Assembly: GCF_009392895.1 (NCBI RefSeq)
Contig: NZ_CP045488.1
Location: 1,860,001 to 1,924,000, forward strand
DNA from: Natronorubrum aibiense
Lineage (GTDB): Archaea > Halobacteriota > Halobacteria > Halobacteriales > Natrialbaceae
Length of the DNA: 64,000 nucleotides
Reading direction: 5' to 3'
Shown: positions 1 to 8,032 of the stretch, in pieces
Numbering within the stretch: position 1 is the stretch's first letter
Layout: each line of letters begins with the position of its first letter
Made by a program: the position numbers and the translations under genes
Notes under the pieces: generated by a model
Database searches by the model: none
What the model was told of the DNA's origin: nothing
The model's input: the letters and a program-made list of their open reading frames with translations, nothing else

Positions 1-356
1 GTGACGATGACAACGTCGCTGTCCGTCCGCTGGCGGGTGAACTGCGCTGCGACGTTGCCGTATCCGATGAGGAGGACAGTCCCGACGAAGACGGCGAGCG
101 TCATCGACGTTGTCACCGCGATCAGGCCGAGGGCGACGGTCGCGAGGACGAACGTGATGAGCCCGTAGAGCCGGCCGTCCTCGTAGTCGCTCGGATAGGC
201 GAGGAGATCGAAGAGAGGGCCGTCAGTTACCGCGAAGGCCCCAAGGATCACCACGGCTGCGAGTGCGGCCCCAACCTCAGGGCCACCGAGGGGGACGGCG
301 AGTGCAAACGTACAGATGATCGCAAAGACGCTTGCTCGCCGGACGGGTGCTGTCAC
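1..356 (-). CDS. DUF92 family membrane protein (N-terminal part, runs off window start)
   Basis: The minus strand reads open from a GTG at 354-356 to the window edge, about 118 codons. An in-frame TGA lies 27 nt upstream, and AAAGGA stands about 10 nt before the GTG, so this start is well supported. The visible part has several hydrophobic segments separated by short polar loops, and resembles the DUF92/TMEM19 family of polytopic membrane proteins. The plant member VTE6 of this family acts in phytyl-phosphate phosphorylation (established knowledge). Its position near two UppS-type genes suggests a role with polyprenyl phosphates, but that is inference. The C-terminal part lies outside the window. 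Confidence 0.75.
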   Translation of the reverse strand, partial: MTAPVRRASVFAIICTFALAVPLGGPEVGAALAAVVILGAFAVTDGPLFDLLAYPSDYEDGRLYGLITFVLATVALGLIAVTTSMTLAVFVGTVLLIGYGNVAAQFTRQRTDSDVVIV

Positions 357-483
357 GATATCGAGTCCTTTCTGTGGCGTTCACTTGAAGGTTCGTGAAC
401 CACGCTGTGCCCGTTCTCACCGGTCTCAACGGCGCTGCCCGTCGAACCTGTCACTTGGAAGAAATGCTGTCTGTCTCGAGGAA

Positions 484-567
484 CAGTATCTCGCTGGCAA
501 GTGACGGCACGTTGCTGACGGACCACGATACGTCGCTGGCGAGCCACGACACGTTGCCGACACGTCG
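484..567. repeat. four imperfect 21-bp tandem repeats
   Basis: Positions 484-504, 505-525, 526-546 and 547-567 align as four 21-bp units with a shared core like ACGTYGCTGRC. They lie between the divergent DUF92 and UppS-like genes (gap 357-669). No conserved ORF is recognisable here. Twenty-one bp is about two helical turns, so binding of a regulator is possible but unproven. Confidence 0.6.
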
Positions 568-640
568 TGTCGGCGACCAGTGCGCGAGTTTCGCTGTCGA
601 CCCTGTCTGTGGTCGCCGCGAAGCGAACAAATCCGTAACC

Positions 641-648
641 CTATACCA
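641..648 (+). promoter_or_regulatory. TATA-like box for UppS-like gene
   Basis: CTATACCA lies about 27 nt before the GTG at 670. That is the spacing expected for a leaderless haloarchaeal transcript, and it supports that start over upstream ones. Confidence 0.5.
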
Positions 649-669
649 TCGGACCGGAAACGCAAGCGC

Positions 670-1275
670 GTGGGACTGTACGAACGGTATCTCGCCCTCC
701 GGATTCGCCGTCACGACGGTGAACCGCCGGATCACATCGCGCTCGTGATCACCGAACGCGACCTCCTCGAGCGTGGCGCCTACGAGACGCTGACGGACTT
801 TTTCGACTGGGCGTTCGAGTACGCCTCGCAGGTTACCGTCTACGTCAGCGTCCTCGACGCTGCGGCCGTCCCCGCCTTGCGCCGCGAACTCGAGACGATC
901 GACGCACCACAGGAGGTGGCCGTCCGCGGCCCCGACGATCGGACGCGTGCGGACGCGCCGATCCGCATCGGGATCGGACTCGGCGGCAAACACGAGTTTA
1001 CCAGCGCGGTTCGGACGCTCGCCGAACACGTCGAGGCGGGCGAGCTCGAGCCCGACGACATCGACGCCGATCGGGTCGAAGACCACCTCATCTTCCCTTC
1101 GGAGCCGGATCTCGTGATCAAAACCGGTGCGGAGCGCCTCTCCGATTTCATGATCTGGCAGTCGGTCTACTCGGAGCTGTACTTCACCGACGTCAACTGG
1201 CGGGACTTCCGCAAGCGTGACTTCCTGCGCGCGGTACTCGAGTACTGTAACCGTTCCCGTCGGTTCGGTCGGTAA
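670..1275 (+). CDS. UppS-like (cis-prenyltransferase family) protein, probably degenerate
   Basis: This 201-residue protein resembles the C-terminal half of undecaprenyl diphosphate synthases: a segment near residue 145 (DLVIKTGAERLSDF) matches the family's RTGGE..SNF region and is followed by a WQS.YSELYF-type motif. The N-terminal catalytic motif (DGNRRW/Y) is absent; the equivalent stretch reads HIALVITERD, so the Mg-binding aspartate is missing. It is much shorter than the authentic UppS encoded nearby on the other strand. It may be an inactive partner subunit, as in heteromeric cis-prenyltransferases, or have another role. GTG at 670 was chosen because homologous N-termini begin at this point and a TATA box is suitably placed. 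Confidence 0.8.
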   Translation: MGLYERYLALRIRRHDGEPPDHIALVITERDLLERGAYETLTDFFDWAFEYASQVTVYVSVLDAAAVPALRRELETIDAPQEVAVRGPDDRTRADAPIRIGIGLGGKHEFTSAVRTLAEHVEAGELEPDDIDADRVEDHLIFPSEPDLVIKTGAERLSDFMIWQSVYSELYFTDVNWRDFRKRDFLRAVLEYCNRSRRFGR

Positions 1276-1360
1276 CGCGGGCGGTCAGCACTCCGGGCGA
1301 TGGACGACACGTCTCAGCGTTCTGAACCCTGCTCTACAACCCGTGTGACGTTTCTCAGTC

Positions 1361-2317
1361 TCAGTCGGCGGTCTGACCGCTCGAGTCGAGCCCGTCGCCG
1401 GAGTCGGCGTCGAGACCGGACAATTCCTCGGGCGTGGGCTGTTCGGCCGTTGGCAGCGAGTCGCGGAACCGTTCGACGACCGATTTGGCCTCGACGAGTT
1501 CGGGCTCGCTGATCGCTCCGAGCAAGGCGATGGCTCGGCGGGCGCGAGTCCGTCGCCACGACTCCTCGCGGTGTTCGTACGTGCGAATCCCACGCAGGAA
1601 GTCCGTCTTCGAGAACTCCGGCCAGTAGGGCGTACAGAAGAAGACCGCGGCCTCGTTGCCGTTTGCGTGCCACGGCAGGAAGTTCGAGGTGCGCTCGTCG
1701 CCCCCTGTCCGAATAATGAGATCGACGTCGCGAACTGGCTGGTCGTAGAGTCGGTTTTCGATCGTCTCAACGTCGATCTCGTCGGGCTCGAGCTCGCCCG
1801 CCTCGACGTCGGTGGCAACGCCGTTGATCGCCTCGAGCAACTGTGAGCGGCCGCCGTAGGCCAGCGCAATGTTGAGCACGAACTGATCGTAGCCGCGGGT
1901 TTGCGCTTCGGCGTAGTCGACGGCCTCTTGCACGCGCTCGGGCAGCCGGTCGACTTCGCCGATCGCGCGGATGCGGACCTCGTTGTCGTGGACGCGGTCG
2001 GCGTCGGCGAACTCCCGGAGCTTCTTACAGAGGAGGTCGAACAGCGCCTCGTTTTCCTCGTCCGGCCGGTTGAAGTTCTCCGTCGAGAACGCATACAGCG
2101 TCAACTCTTCGACGCCGATGTCCTGACACCACTCGAGGACGCGTTCGGTCGTTTTGGCCCCCGCGCGGTGACCCTCAGGAGCGTTGTCTCCCTTCCCGCG
2201 AGCGTACCGGCGGTTCCCATCTTGGATCACTGCGACGTGTGTCGGTGCACCGGAGATCTCTCGCGAGAGGACTCGCTCGTAGGCCGCATCGACACGCCGA
2301 CGGAGCCACCGCTTCAT
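1361..2317 (-). CDS. uppS: cis-prenyltransferase (UPP synthase family)
   Basis: This 318-residue protein condenses isopentenyl diphosphate units into long polyprenyl diphosphate, the precursor of the lipid carrier for archaeal N-glycosylation and S-layer sugars. The signature DGNRRYARGKG lies at residues 33-43, with the catalytic Asp near 33. LYAFSTENFNRP and LIIRTGGDERTSNF are also present. It is longer than typical bacterial UppS (about 250 residues), with an extra acidic tail after about residue 260. The gene is convergent with the degenerate paralogue. The ATG start fits the family N-terminus. Confidence 0.95.
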   Translation of the reverse strand: MKRWLRRRVDAAYERVLSREISGAPTHVAVIQDGNRRYARGKGDNAPEGHRAGAKTTERVLEWCQDIGVEELTLYAFSTENFNRPDEENEALFDLLCKKLREFADADRVHDNEVRIRAIGEVDRLPERVQEAVDYAEAQTRGYDQFVLNIALAYGGRSQLLEAINGVATDVEAGELEPDEIDVETIENRLYDQPVRDVDLIIRTGGDERTSNFLPWHANGNEAAVFFCTPYWPEFSKTDFLRGIRTYEHREESWRRTRARRAIALLGAISEPELVEAKSVVERFRDSLPTAEQPTPEELSGLDADSGDGLDSSGQTAD

Positions 2318-2486
2318 TGGACGGCTAGATGTTCTGGTTGCCTATGTGTTTTGTGTGGCACACGGCGTCACGCCATCTCGTCTCGGCGACGGCGCTGTGA
2401 GATGTTGCTGTGGGCCGCCGTCCGGTCTCGACGCGCTGCCCCGGAAATCGTGACGGCTATCAGTCCAGCCGTCTTCGTCTCGCCCA

Positions 2487-2863
2487 ATGGCAGACGTAAT
2501 CGACGACGACCTCTATCAGCGGACCAAAGCGCTTCTCGAGCCCGGTGAGATCGAACTCAACGGTGCTATCGTCCACACCGACTACGACGGGCAAGAAGAC
2601 GTCCAGATGATGCAGGCGACGATCGACGTCGGCGACATCATCGCCGAACACTCGGGCCACGACCCGAAAGATTGCTACGTCTACTCCGGTAACGACGACA
2701 CCGATTTCTCCTCGAACCAGCACCAGGGCCTCACGCTCGAGGACGAGGAGTTCGTCTGGGAGTGCCAGCAACTGCTGCGAAACGGTTCCTTCGACATCGT
2801 CATTTACTCCTCGAGGACATCCGCGAGCTCGGCCACGAGGTCACGGGCGTCCGCGGCGACTGA
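2487..2863 (+). pseudogene. conserved haloarchaeal small protein (DUF5778-like), frame broken near its 3' end
   Basis: From ATG 2487 the frame encodes about 107 residues that look like a conserved haloarchaeal protein (YQRTKALLEPGEIELNGAIV; SNQHQGLTLEDEEFVWECQQ), up to FDIVIY near 2807. It then becomes a Ser/Arg-rich tail that would run to 3185 across the next gene. The expected C-terminus, LEDIRELGHEVTGVRGD followed by TGA, is present in another frame at 2810-2863. This fits a small deletion, perhaps about 28 nt from my recollection of homologues, that shifted the frame. It could be a genuine mutation or an assembly error. Function of the family is unknown. Confidence 0.8.
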
Positions 2864-2989
2864 GTCGGTCGACCGGTGTGATGCGTTCTCCAGCGCTGTT
2901 TGCTGCCGTTGGGCCGTCGTAAGCCGCCGCTCCCGAGGGTATCGGTCCACCGCAGCGGCCGCACGCGTGTCGATAGCACACCATGTCCG

Positions 2990-2999
2990 ATTTCCTTAT
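2990..2999 (+). promoter_or_regulatory. TATA-like box for ahbAB operon
   Basis: TTTCCTTATA lies about 28 nt before ATG 3025. This favours a leaderless start at 3025 rather than the longer reading frame from 2983. Confidence 0.5.
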
Positions 3000-3024
3000 A
3001 GTTGGTCAGTCCCGAGGTCCGTGT

Positions 3025-4101
3025 ATGACTACGGACGTCGACCTGACGGAGCGCGAACGCGCGGTCGTCAACGCGTTTCAGGGCGGATTTCCCGTCACGG
3101 AGCGCCCCTTCGAAGACGCTGCCGCCGCCATGTGCGACCGCGGGGTCGACATCGACGCGACCGAACTGCTCGAGACGATTCGTGAGTTGGATGAGCGCGG
3201 CGTCCTCTCGCGCTTTGGCCCGCTCGTCAACGCACAGGAGATCGGTGGGGCAGCGACGCTCGTCGCCATGCACGCCCCCAAGGACCGGTTCGACGAGGTC
3301 GTCGAGACGGTCAACGCCCACCGCGAAGTCGCCCACAACTACGAACGCGAGCATCCACACCTGAACGTCTGGTTCGTCGTCAGCGTCGCGAACGAGGACC
3401 GCGTCGAGTCAGTCCTCACTGAAATCGAGGACGAAACGGGCCAGAAGACGTACAACCTCCCGAAACAACAGGAGTTCCGCGTCGAGGCGAAGTTCTACGT
3501 CGACGGACCACTCGACGGGAGCGATGGTCCTGCCGGTGTCGACTGTTCCGACCTCGGCCCCGACGTCTCTCAGACCGACCGGTCGACGCTGTCTCCGGCC
3601 GAACGCGACCTCGTCCTCGAGGTTCAGGGCGGGCTCCCCCTGACCGAGACGCCCTACGCCGATGTCGCCGACGCCATCGACGAGAACCACGAGTGGGTCC
3701 TCGAGACGAGCAAACGCTTCGAACAGGAAGGGAAGATCCGCCGCATCGGCGTCGTGCCGAATCACTACGCGCTCGGCTACACGGAAAACGGGATGACCGT
3801 CTGGAACGTCCCGGACGGCGTGGTCGACGAGGTCGGCCCCGAGGTCGCCGCCCTCCCCTTCGTCACCCACTGTTACGAACGGCCACGTCACGACGGCGTC
3901 TGGCCGTACAACTTCTTCGCGATGACCCACGGCCGCAGCGAAACCGAGAGCCAGCAACGGATCGAACAAGTTCGGGAAACCATGCAGGCCCACTGGGACG
4001 TTACTGACGACGACTGGGACTCGCTGTTCTCGAGCCAGATCCTGAAGAAAACCGGGATCCGGCTGGACGAACGCGCTGAAGCGAACACCGAGTCCGCCTA
4101 A
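3025..4101 (+). CDS. ahbAB: siroheme decarboxylase, AhbA-AhbB fusion
   Basis: This 358-residue protein has two tandem Lrp/AsnC-like domains, about 1-160 and 189-358. In the alternative archaeal heme route AhbA and AhbB decarboxylate siroheme to 12,18-didecarboxysiroheme. The second half carries RRIGVVPNHYALGYTENGM near residue 239 and a HCYERP..WPYNFFAMTHG motif, hallmarks of AhbB/NirD-like proteins; the first half carries SRFGPLVN and a HNYEREHPHLNVWFVVS motif. Single-domain homologues usually form heterodimers, so the fusion supplies both halves. It is followed by precorrin-2 dehydrogenase and hemA, consistent with one tetrapyrrole operon. The start at 3025 follows from the TATA spacing. 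Confidence 0.9.
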   Translation: MTTDVDLTERERAVVNAFQGGFPVTERPFEDAAAAMCDRGVDIDATELLETIRELDERGVLSRFGPLVNAQEIGGAATLVAMHAPKDRFDEVVETVNAHREVAHNYEREHPHLNVWFVVSVANEDRVESVLTEIEDETGQKTYNLPKQQEFRVEAKFYVDGPLDGSDGPAGVDCSDLGPDVSQTDRSTLSPAERDLVLEVQGGLPLTETPYADVADAIDENHEWVLETSKRFEQEGKIRRIGVVPNHYALGYTENGMTVWNVPDGVVDEVGPEVAALPFVTHCYERPRHDGVWPYNFFAMTHGRSETESQQRIEQVRETMQAHWDVTDDDWDSLFSSQILKKTGIRLDERAEANTESA

Positions 4102-4150
4102 CGCGCCCCTGTCGATAGCCTCTCACAGCCCCAGCTCACTCACAACCTCC

Positions 4151-4804
4151 ATGATCCCACTCCTCCACGATTTCACGGGGACGACGGTGCTCGTCTTCGG
4201 CGGCGGCCCGGTCGGTGCCCGGAAGGCTCGCCGGTTCGCACGCGAGGCCGAGGTGCTCGTCATCAGCCCCGCGTTCGACGACCGCGATTTCGGCGCAGCT
4301 GAACTGATCCGGGCTGCGCCGGACCCCGACGAGATCGACGGCTGGCTCGAGCGAACCGAGCCGGCCCTGGTCGTCGCCGCCACGGACGACGAGGCAGTCA
4401 ACGACGCCATCGCAACGGCGGCCCGAGACCGCGGTATCCTCCGCAACCGTGCTGATCGGGCGGGCGACCGCGAGCCGGGGAGCGTCGTCGTTCCTGCGAC
4501 GGTTCGTGACGAGCCCGTCGTCGTCTCGATCGCGACCGGCGGGACCGCCCCGGCGCTGAGCAAGCACTTGCGACAGGACCTCGAGGAGACCCTCGACGGG
4601 GCGGGTGCGATGGCGACGGTCTGTGGGCGACTCCGGACGGAGCTCAAATCGCGAGACGTCGACCCCACGCGGCGACGTGAGATCGTCACCGGTGTCGTCA
4701 ACTCGCCAGAGCTTTGGACAGCTTTACGTACGGGTACTTCCAACTGTTGCCAAGTGATCGAGGACGTGTTGGACGCCGAACTGCCTTCGAGGGGTGACCG
4801 TTAG
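4151..4804 (+). CDS. precorrin-2 dehydrogenase / sirohydrochlorin ferrochelatase (CysG N-terminal/MET8 type)
   Basis: This 217-residue protein oxidises precorrin-2 to sirohydrochlorin with NAD and may insert iron to give siroheme. An N-terminal Rossmann motif is clear (VFGGGPVGARKARRFA, about residues 15-30), followed by the region with TGGTAPALSKHLRQ typical of the family. Its stop TAG overlaps the GTG start of hemA by one base (TAGTG), indicating translational coupling. It supplies the substrate for the AhbA-AhbB fusion encoded 50 nt upstream. Whether it also chelates iron cannot be told from sequence alone. Confidence 0.9.
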   Translation: MIPLLHDFTGTTVLVFGGGPVGARKARRFAREAEVLVISPAFDDRDFGAAELIRAAPDPDEIDGWLERTEPALVVAATDDEAVNDAIATAARDRGILRNRADRAGDREPGSVVVPATVRDEPVVVSIATGGTAPALSKHLRQDLEETLDGAGAMATVCGRLRTELKSRDVDPTRRREIVTGVVNSPELWTALRTGTSNCCQVIEDVLDAELPSRGDR

Positions 4805-6132
4805 TGATTCCAGCGGGAATCGTGACCGCTGCACGAGTGACCCACGAGAGCGGTAGTGTCGACGATCTCGCCGCTGCGACGCCCGAGAGCCAGCGAACAG
4901 CCGTCGCAGACCTGTTGTCCGTCCCATCGGTCGAGGAAGCGTACGTGCTCTCGACGTGCAACCGCGTCGAGGCCTACGTCGTCGCCACCGACAGCGCCGT
5001 CGGCCAGGCCGCCCTCGATGGATTTTTCGAACCAGTCGACGACGACGCCGTCGTGCTGGCCGACCACGACGAGAGTCTCCGCCACCTGCTTTCGGTCGCC
5101 GCCGGCCTCGAGTCGGTCGTGCTTGGCGAAGACCAGATCATCGGCCAGGTCCGCACCGCCTACGAGGACGCCCGCAGCGCCGGTGGCATCGGCGAGATGC
5201 TCGAGGCCGCCGTGACGAAGGCGATTCACGTCGGCGAACGCGCCCGGACTGAGACCGAGATCAACGAGGGTGTCGTCTCGCTCGGCTCTGCAGCGACGCG
5301 ACTCGCCGGCCGAACCGTCTCGCTCGAGGGCGCGACTTCCCTCGTCGTCGGGGCCGGCGAGATGGGGCGTCTCGCCGCACGGAGTCTCGCAGACACCGGC
5401 GTCTCGGAGGTCGTCGTTGCAAACCGGACGGTCTCGAACGCCGACCACCTCGCCGCGGAACTCGACGTCGAAGCCAGCGCCGTCCCGCTGGAAGCGCTCG
5501 ACACCGTCGCCAGCGAGGCGGACGTGGTCGTGACGGCGACCGGCAGCGAGGAGCCGATTCTCGGTCCCGACCAGTTCGACGCCGCCGACGCCACAGAGCG
5601 GGTCGTCGTCGACCTCGGCCAACCGCGTGACGTCGTTCCGGCGACCGACTCGCTACAGACCGTGACCGTCTACGATCTGGACGATCTCGAGTCGATCACC
5701 GAGGAAACCAGAGCACAGCGCGCCGACGCGGCCCGCGAGGTCGAGGCGATGATCGACCGCGAATTCGGGTTGCTCTGTGAACAGTACAAGCGAGCGCGCG
5801 CCGACGAGGTGATCGCCGCGATGTACGAGTCCGCGGATCGGATGAAAGAACGCGAACTCGAGACGGCGCTCTCACGGCTTGAGGGCGAGGACTTTTCCGA
5901 CGAGCAGCGCCAGATCGTCGAGGCGATGGCTGACTCATTAGTCAATCAGTTACTCGCGCCGCCGACGAAAAGTCTGCGGGAGGCCGCTGCCGAAGACGAC
6001 TGGAGTACGATCAACACCGCCCTCCAGTTGTTCGATCCCGACTTCGGCGGCGACGACGGGCCGATCGCACCACCGATGAACGCCGGTGCGATGATCCCCG
6101 AGCCTCACCTCGAGGCGACTGACGACGACTAA
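4804..6132 (+). CDS. hemA: glutamyl-tRNA reductase
   Basis: This 442-residue enzyme reduces glutamyl-tRNA(Glu) to glutamate-1-semialdehyde, the first step of C5 tetrapyrrole synthesis. The nucleophilic Cys is in STCNRVEAY (Cys about residue 52), then GEDQIIGQVRTAYEDA, an NADPH-binding motif (VVGAGEMGRLAARSL) and a C-terminal dimerisation domain. GTG at 4804 overlaps the preceding stop and is the only start that gives the full N-terminus. The gene overlaps the convergent small gene at 6129 by 4 nt. With its two upstream neighbours it commits carbon to the siroheme/heme route. Confidence 0.95.
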   Translation: MIPAGIVTAARVTHESGSVDDLAAATPESQRTAVADLLSVPSVEEAYVLSTCNRVEAYVVATDSAVGQAALDGFFEPVDDDAVVLADHDESLRHLLSVAAGLESVVLGEDQIIGQVRTAYEDARSAGGIGEMLEAAVTKAIHVGERARTETEINEGVVSLGSAATRLAGRTVSLEGATSLVVGAGEMGRLAARSLADTGVSEVVVANRTVSNADHLAAELDVEASAVPLEALDTVASEADVVVTATGSEEPILGPDQFDAADATERVVVDLGQPRDVVPATDSLQTVTVYDLDDLESITEETRAQRADAAREVEAMIDREFGLLCEQYKRARADEVIAAMYESADRMKERELETALSRLEGEDFSDEQRQIVEAMADSLVNQLLAPPTKSLREAAAEDDWSTINTALQLFDPDFGGDDGPIAPPMNAGAMIPEPHLEATDDD

Positions 6133-6308
6133 GGCCAGAGTTTGGTCGCGTTGACGATGCAGAACTCGTCGTCCTCTTCGACCTCCCAGATCCGAAGAAC
6201 GAGATGTGCCTTGCAGTAGTACTCGGTCGTTTTGATCCCTGTGTGCTCGTTTCGAAGCACGAGTTGGCAGGTTCCATCGTTCGAGCAGTCTGCAGACAGA
6301 TCACACAT
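6129..6308 (-). CDS. small Cys-containing haloarchaeal protein
   Basis: A 59-residue ORF starts at ATG 6308, and its stop overlaps the 3' end of hemA. It begins MCDLSADCSNDGTCQLVL and later has EYYCKAHLVLRIWEVEEDDE. The spaced Cys/His residues (C2, C8, C14, C34, H37) suggest a small zinc-binding protein of the kind common in haloarchaea. Longer readings extending to 7370 run antisense through other genes and are not real. Function unknown. Confidence 0.65.
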   Translation of the reverse strand: MCDLSADCSNDGTCQLVLRNEHTGIKTTEYYCKAHLVLRIWEVEEDDEFCIVNATKLWP

Positions 6309-6458
6309 AACGCTGCCAGAACGTACTCGACTCGCCGATAAGTCCCTGTCGGTGAATCCGATCTCGGATTCGGGCATCGACCCGTCAAATATTGGGTTTC
6401 GTCCGTCCCAGCCGTGCCCGGCACAATCATTATCTGATTGCGTTCCGTTCGGGCGATC

Positions 6459-6740
6459 ATGGCCGACCTGCTTTCCGACGATGAAATCGAAGCGCAGCTT
6501 CCGGACGACTGGACGCGCGAGGGCGACGAAATCGTCCGGACCTACGAGTTCGACGACTACCTCCGTGGCGTCAACTTCGCCCAGATGGTCGGCGAGATCG
6601 CTGAGGCACAGTTCCACCATCCCGAGATCGTGATCCGCTACGAGGAGGTCGAGATCCGACTGACCTCCCACGAGGAAGGCGGGATCACGGACGCCGATAT
6701 CGAGATGGCCGAACTGATTGAATCCGAACGAGACGCCTAA
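6459..6740 (+). CDS. 4a-hydroxytetrahydrobiopterin dehydratase (pterin-4a-carbinolamine dehydratase)
   Basis: This 93-residue protein has the family's normal length. The motif EAQFHHPEIVIRYEEVEIRL contains the HHP catalytic histidines, followed by a third His in TSHEEGG and Asp in TDAD. The enzyme dehydrates 4a-hydroxy-tetrahydropterin for recycling, and some archaeal members may act in molybdopterin-related pterin chemistry instead. ATG 6459 was chosen over a start at 6438 because the family begins MADLL; an AT-rich box lies about 30 nt upstream. The next gene begins 10 nt downstream. Confidence 0.9.
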   Translation: MADLLSDDEIEAQLPDDWTREGDEIVRTYEFDDYLRGVNFAQMVGEIAEAQFHHPEIVIRYEEVEIRLTSHEEGGITDADIEMAELIESERDA

Positions 6741-6749
6741 CGTCGAGCG

Positions 6750-7139
6750 ATGGACGCCAGCTACGTCTTTCGCGCACAGGTCCGACTCGAGGCCGACGAT
6801 CCGGCGGTCACACTCGAGCCGTCGACGGCCGAGACGAGTGTCACGCTCCGGTATGTGGCACCTGAGCCGGGGACCGAGGGCTGGCTGTTCTTCCGGGATA
6901 CGCTCTGGCGCGGCGAAATAAGCGACCCGTCGTACGGCCGCCAACTCGTCGAGGAGTGGCTCGGTGAGCCGGTCGAATCGGTTTCTTTCAGCGAACTGCA
7001 GGTCGACGAGGCGTACTTCAAGGCGCTGAAAGCCGAAATCGCGGCCGATCTCGAGGCCTTCAACGCCGACACCGTTTCGGAGGTGCTCTCGAAGTATCTT
7101 GGCTCGAGTATTAGAGTGACCGACGGGGCCGCCGAGTGA
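6750..7139 (+). CDS. LWR-salt family protein
   Basis: A 129-residue acidic haloarchaeal protein carries a conserved FFRDTLWRGEISD motif near residues 50-62, the LWR signature for which the family was named. It is a soluble alpha/beta protein without obvious catalytic residues or membrane segments. It starts 10 nt after the pterin dehydratase stop, so the two are probably co-transcribed. Function unknown. Confidence 0.8.
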   Translation: MDASYVFRAQVRLEADDPAVTLEPSTAETSVTLRYVAPEPGTEGWLFFRDTLWRGEISDPSYGRQLVEEWLGEPVESVSFSELQVDEAYFKALKAEIAADLEAFNADTVSEVLSKYLGSSIRVTDGAAE

Positions 7140-7209
7140 GCGTACACCCGTGAAACGCGCTCGAGCAGGCGATACATCTTTACTCGAGACGCCCCTACCA
7201 CAGTGCCCG

Positions 7210-7845
7210 ATGGCTGCCGTGGATCCGTACGACTTCTGGCTGCTCGATCTCGACGGCACGCTCGTCGACGTCGAGTGGTCGTATACCCGTGAGGTGTTCG
7301 ACCGGGTCGGTGACCGGCTCGGGAGAGAGTTCTCCGACCGTGAAGCCGACGTCCTCTGGAGTGGGCTCACCGGCTCGCGCGACCGTCAGCTTCGCCAGTG
7401 GGGGATCGACCCGCAGGAGTTCTGGGACGCCTTCCACGACGAGGAGGACCCGCTTGTCCGGGCCGAACAGACCTATCTGCACGACGACGCCGACTTCGTC
7501 ACCGACCTCGACGTGCCGGTCGGCCTCGTGACCCACTGTCAGGAGTTCCTCTGTGAGCCGGTACTCGAGTACCTCGACATTCGGGACTGGTTCGACGCCC
7601 GCCTCTGCTGTACCGAACAGACCGGCTGGAAACCCGATCCCGAACCCGTCCAGTGCGTGATGGACGATCTCGGCGTCGGACATAACGGCCACCGGGGGGT
7701 TCTCGCGGGCGACGGCTCGAACGACATCGGCGCGGCCTGGAACGCTGGCCTCGATGCGATTCACGTCGAACGCGTCGGCCACGAGCGTCGCGGACAATGC
7801 GTGCGCGGCGATTATCGCGTCCAGTCGTTCGACGACCTGTTCTGA
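7210..7845 (+). CDS. HAD family hydrolase
   Basis: This 211-residue protein has the phosphatase motifs in order: LLDLDGTLVD near residues 10-20 (nucleophilic Asp), the motif II Thr in GLVTHC, the motif III Lys in GWKPDPEP, and motif IV as GDGSNDIGAAWNAG. It is probably a phosphoglycolate-phosphatase-like enzyme; the substrate is not predictable. ATG 7210 was chosen because homologues begin close to the DxDGT motif and a TATA-like TCTTTACTC lies about 25-30 nt upstream. The longer frame from 7150 would overlap that promoter. Confidence 0.85.
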   Translation: MAAVDPYDFWLLDLDGTLVDVEWSYTREVFDRVGDRLGREFSDREADVLWSGLTGSRDRQLRQWGIDPQEFWDAFHDEEDPLVRAEQTYLHDDADFVTDLDVPVGLVTHCQEFLCEPVLEYLDIRDWFDARLCCTEQTGWKPDPEPVQCVMDDLGVGHNGHRGVLAGDGSNDIGAAWNAGLDAIHVERVGHERRGQCVRGDYRVQSFDDLF

Positions 7846-8032
7846 GCCGCCTCGCACTGAGCGGTCTGTCGTTCCACGTTCCCGGTGCACCCACAGGAGG
7901 GTCGCGAGTGTGTTGAACTGACTGACAGGAGTCTGTCTAATTCGTTTTTCACCTTCGCACCGACCAGCGTGACCGCCTCGACGAGACCAAAAAGGATTCA
8001 CGACACCAGCCGGAGACTGTGGTAGACCGCCA

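Noticed and set aside
2487-3185. 232-residue read-through of the small conserved gene
   Set aside because: After about residue 107 the product loses similarity and becomes Ser/Arg-rich, and the real tail is in another frame.
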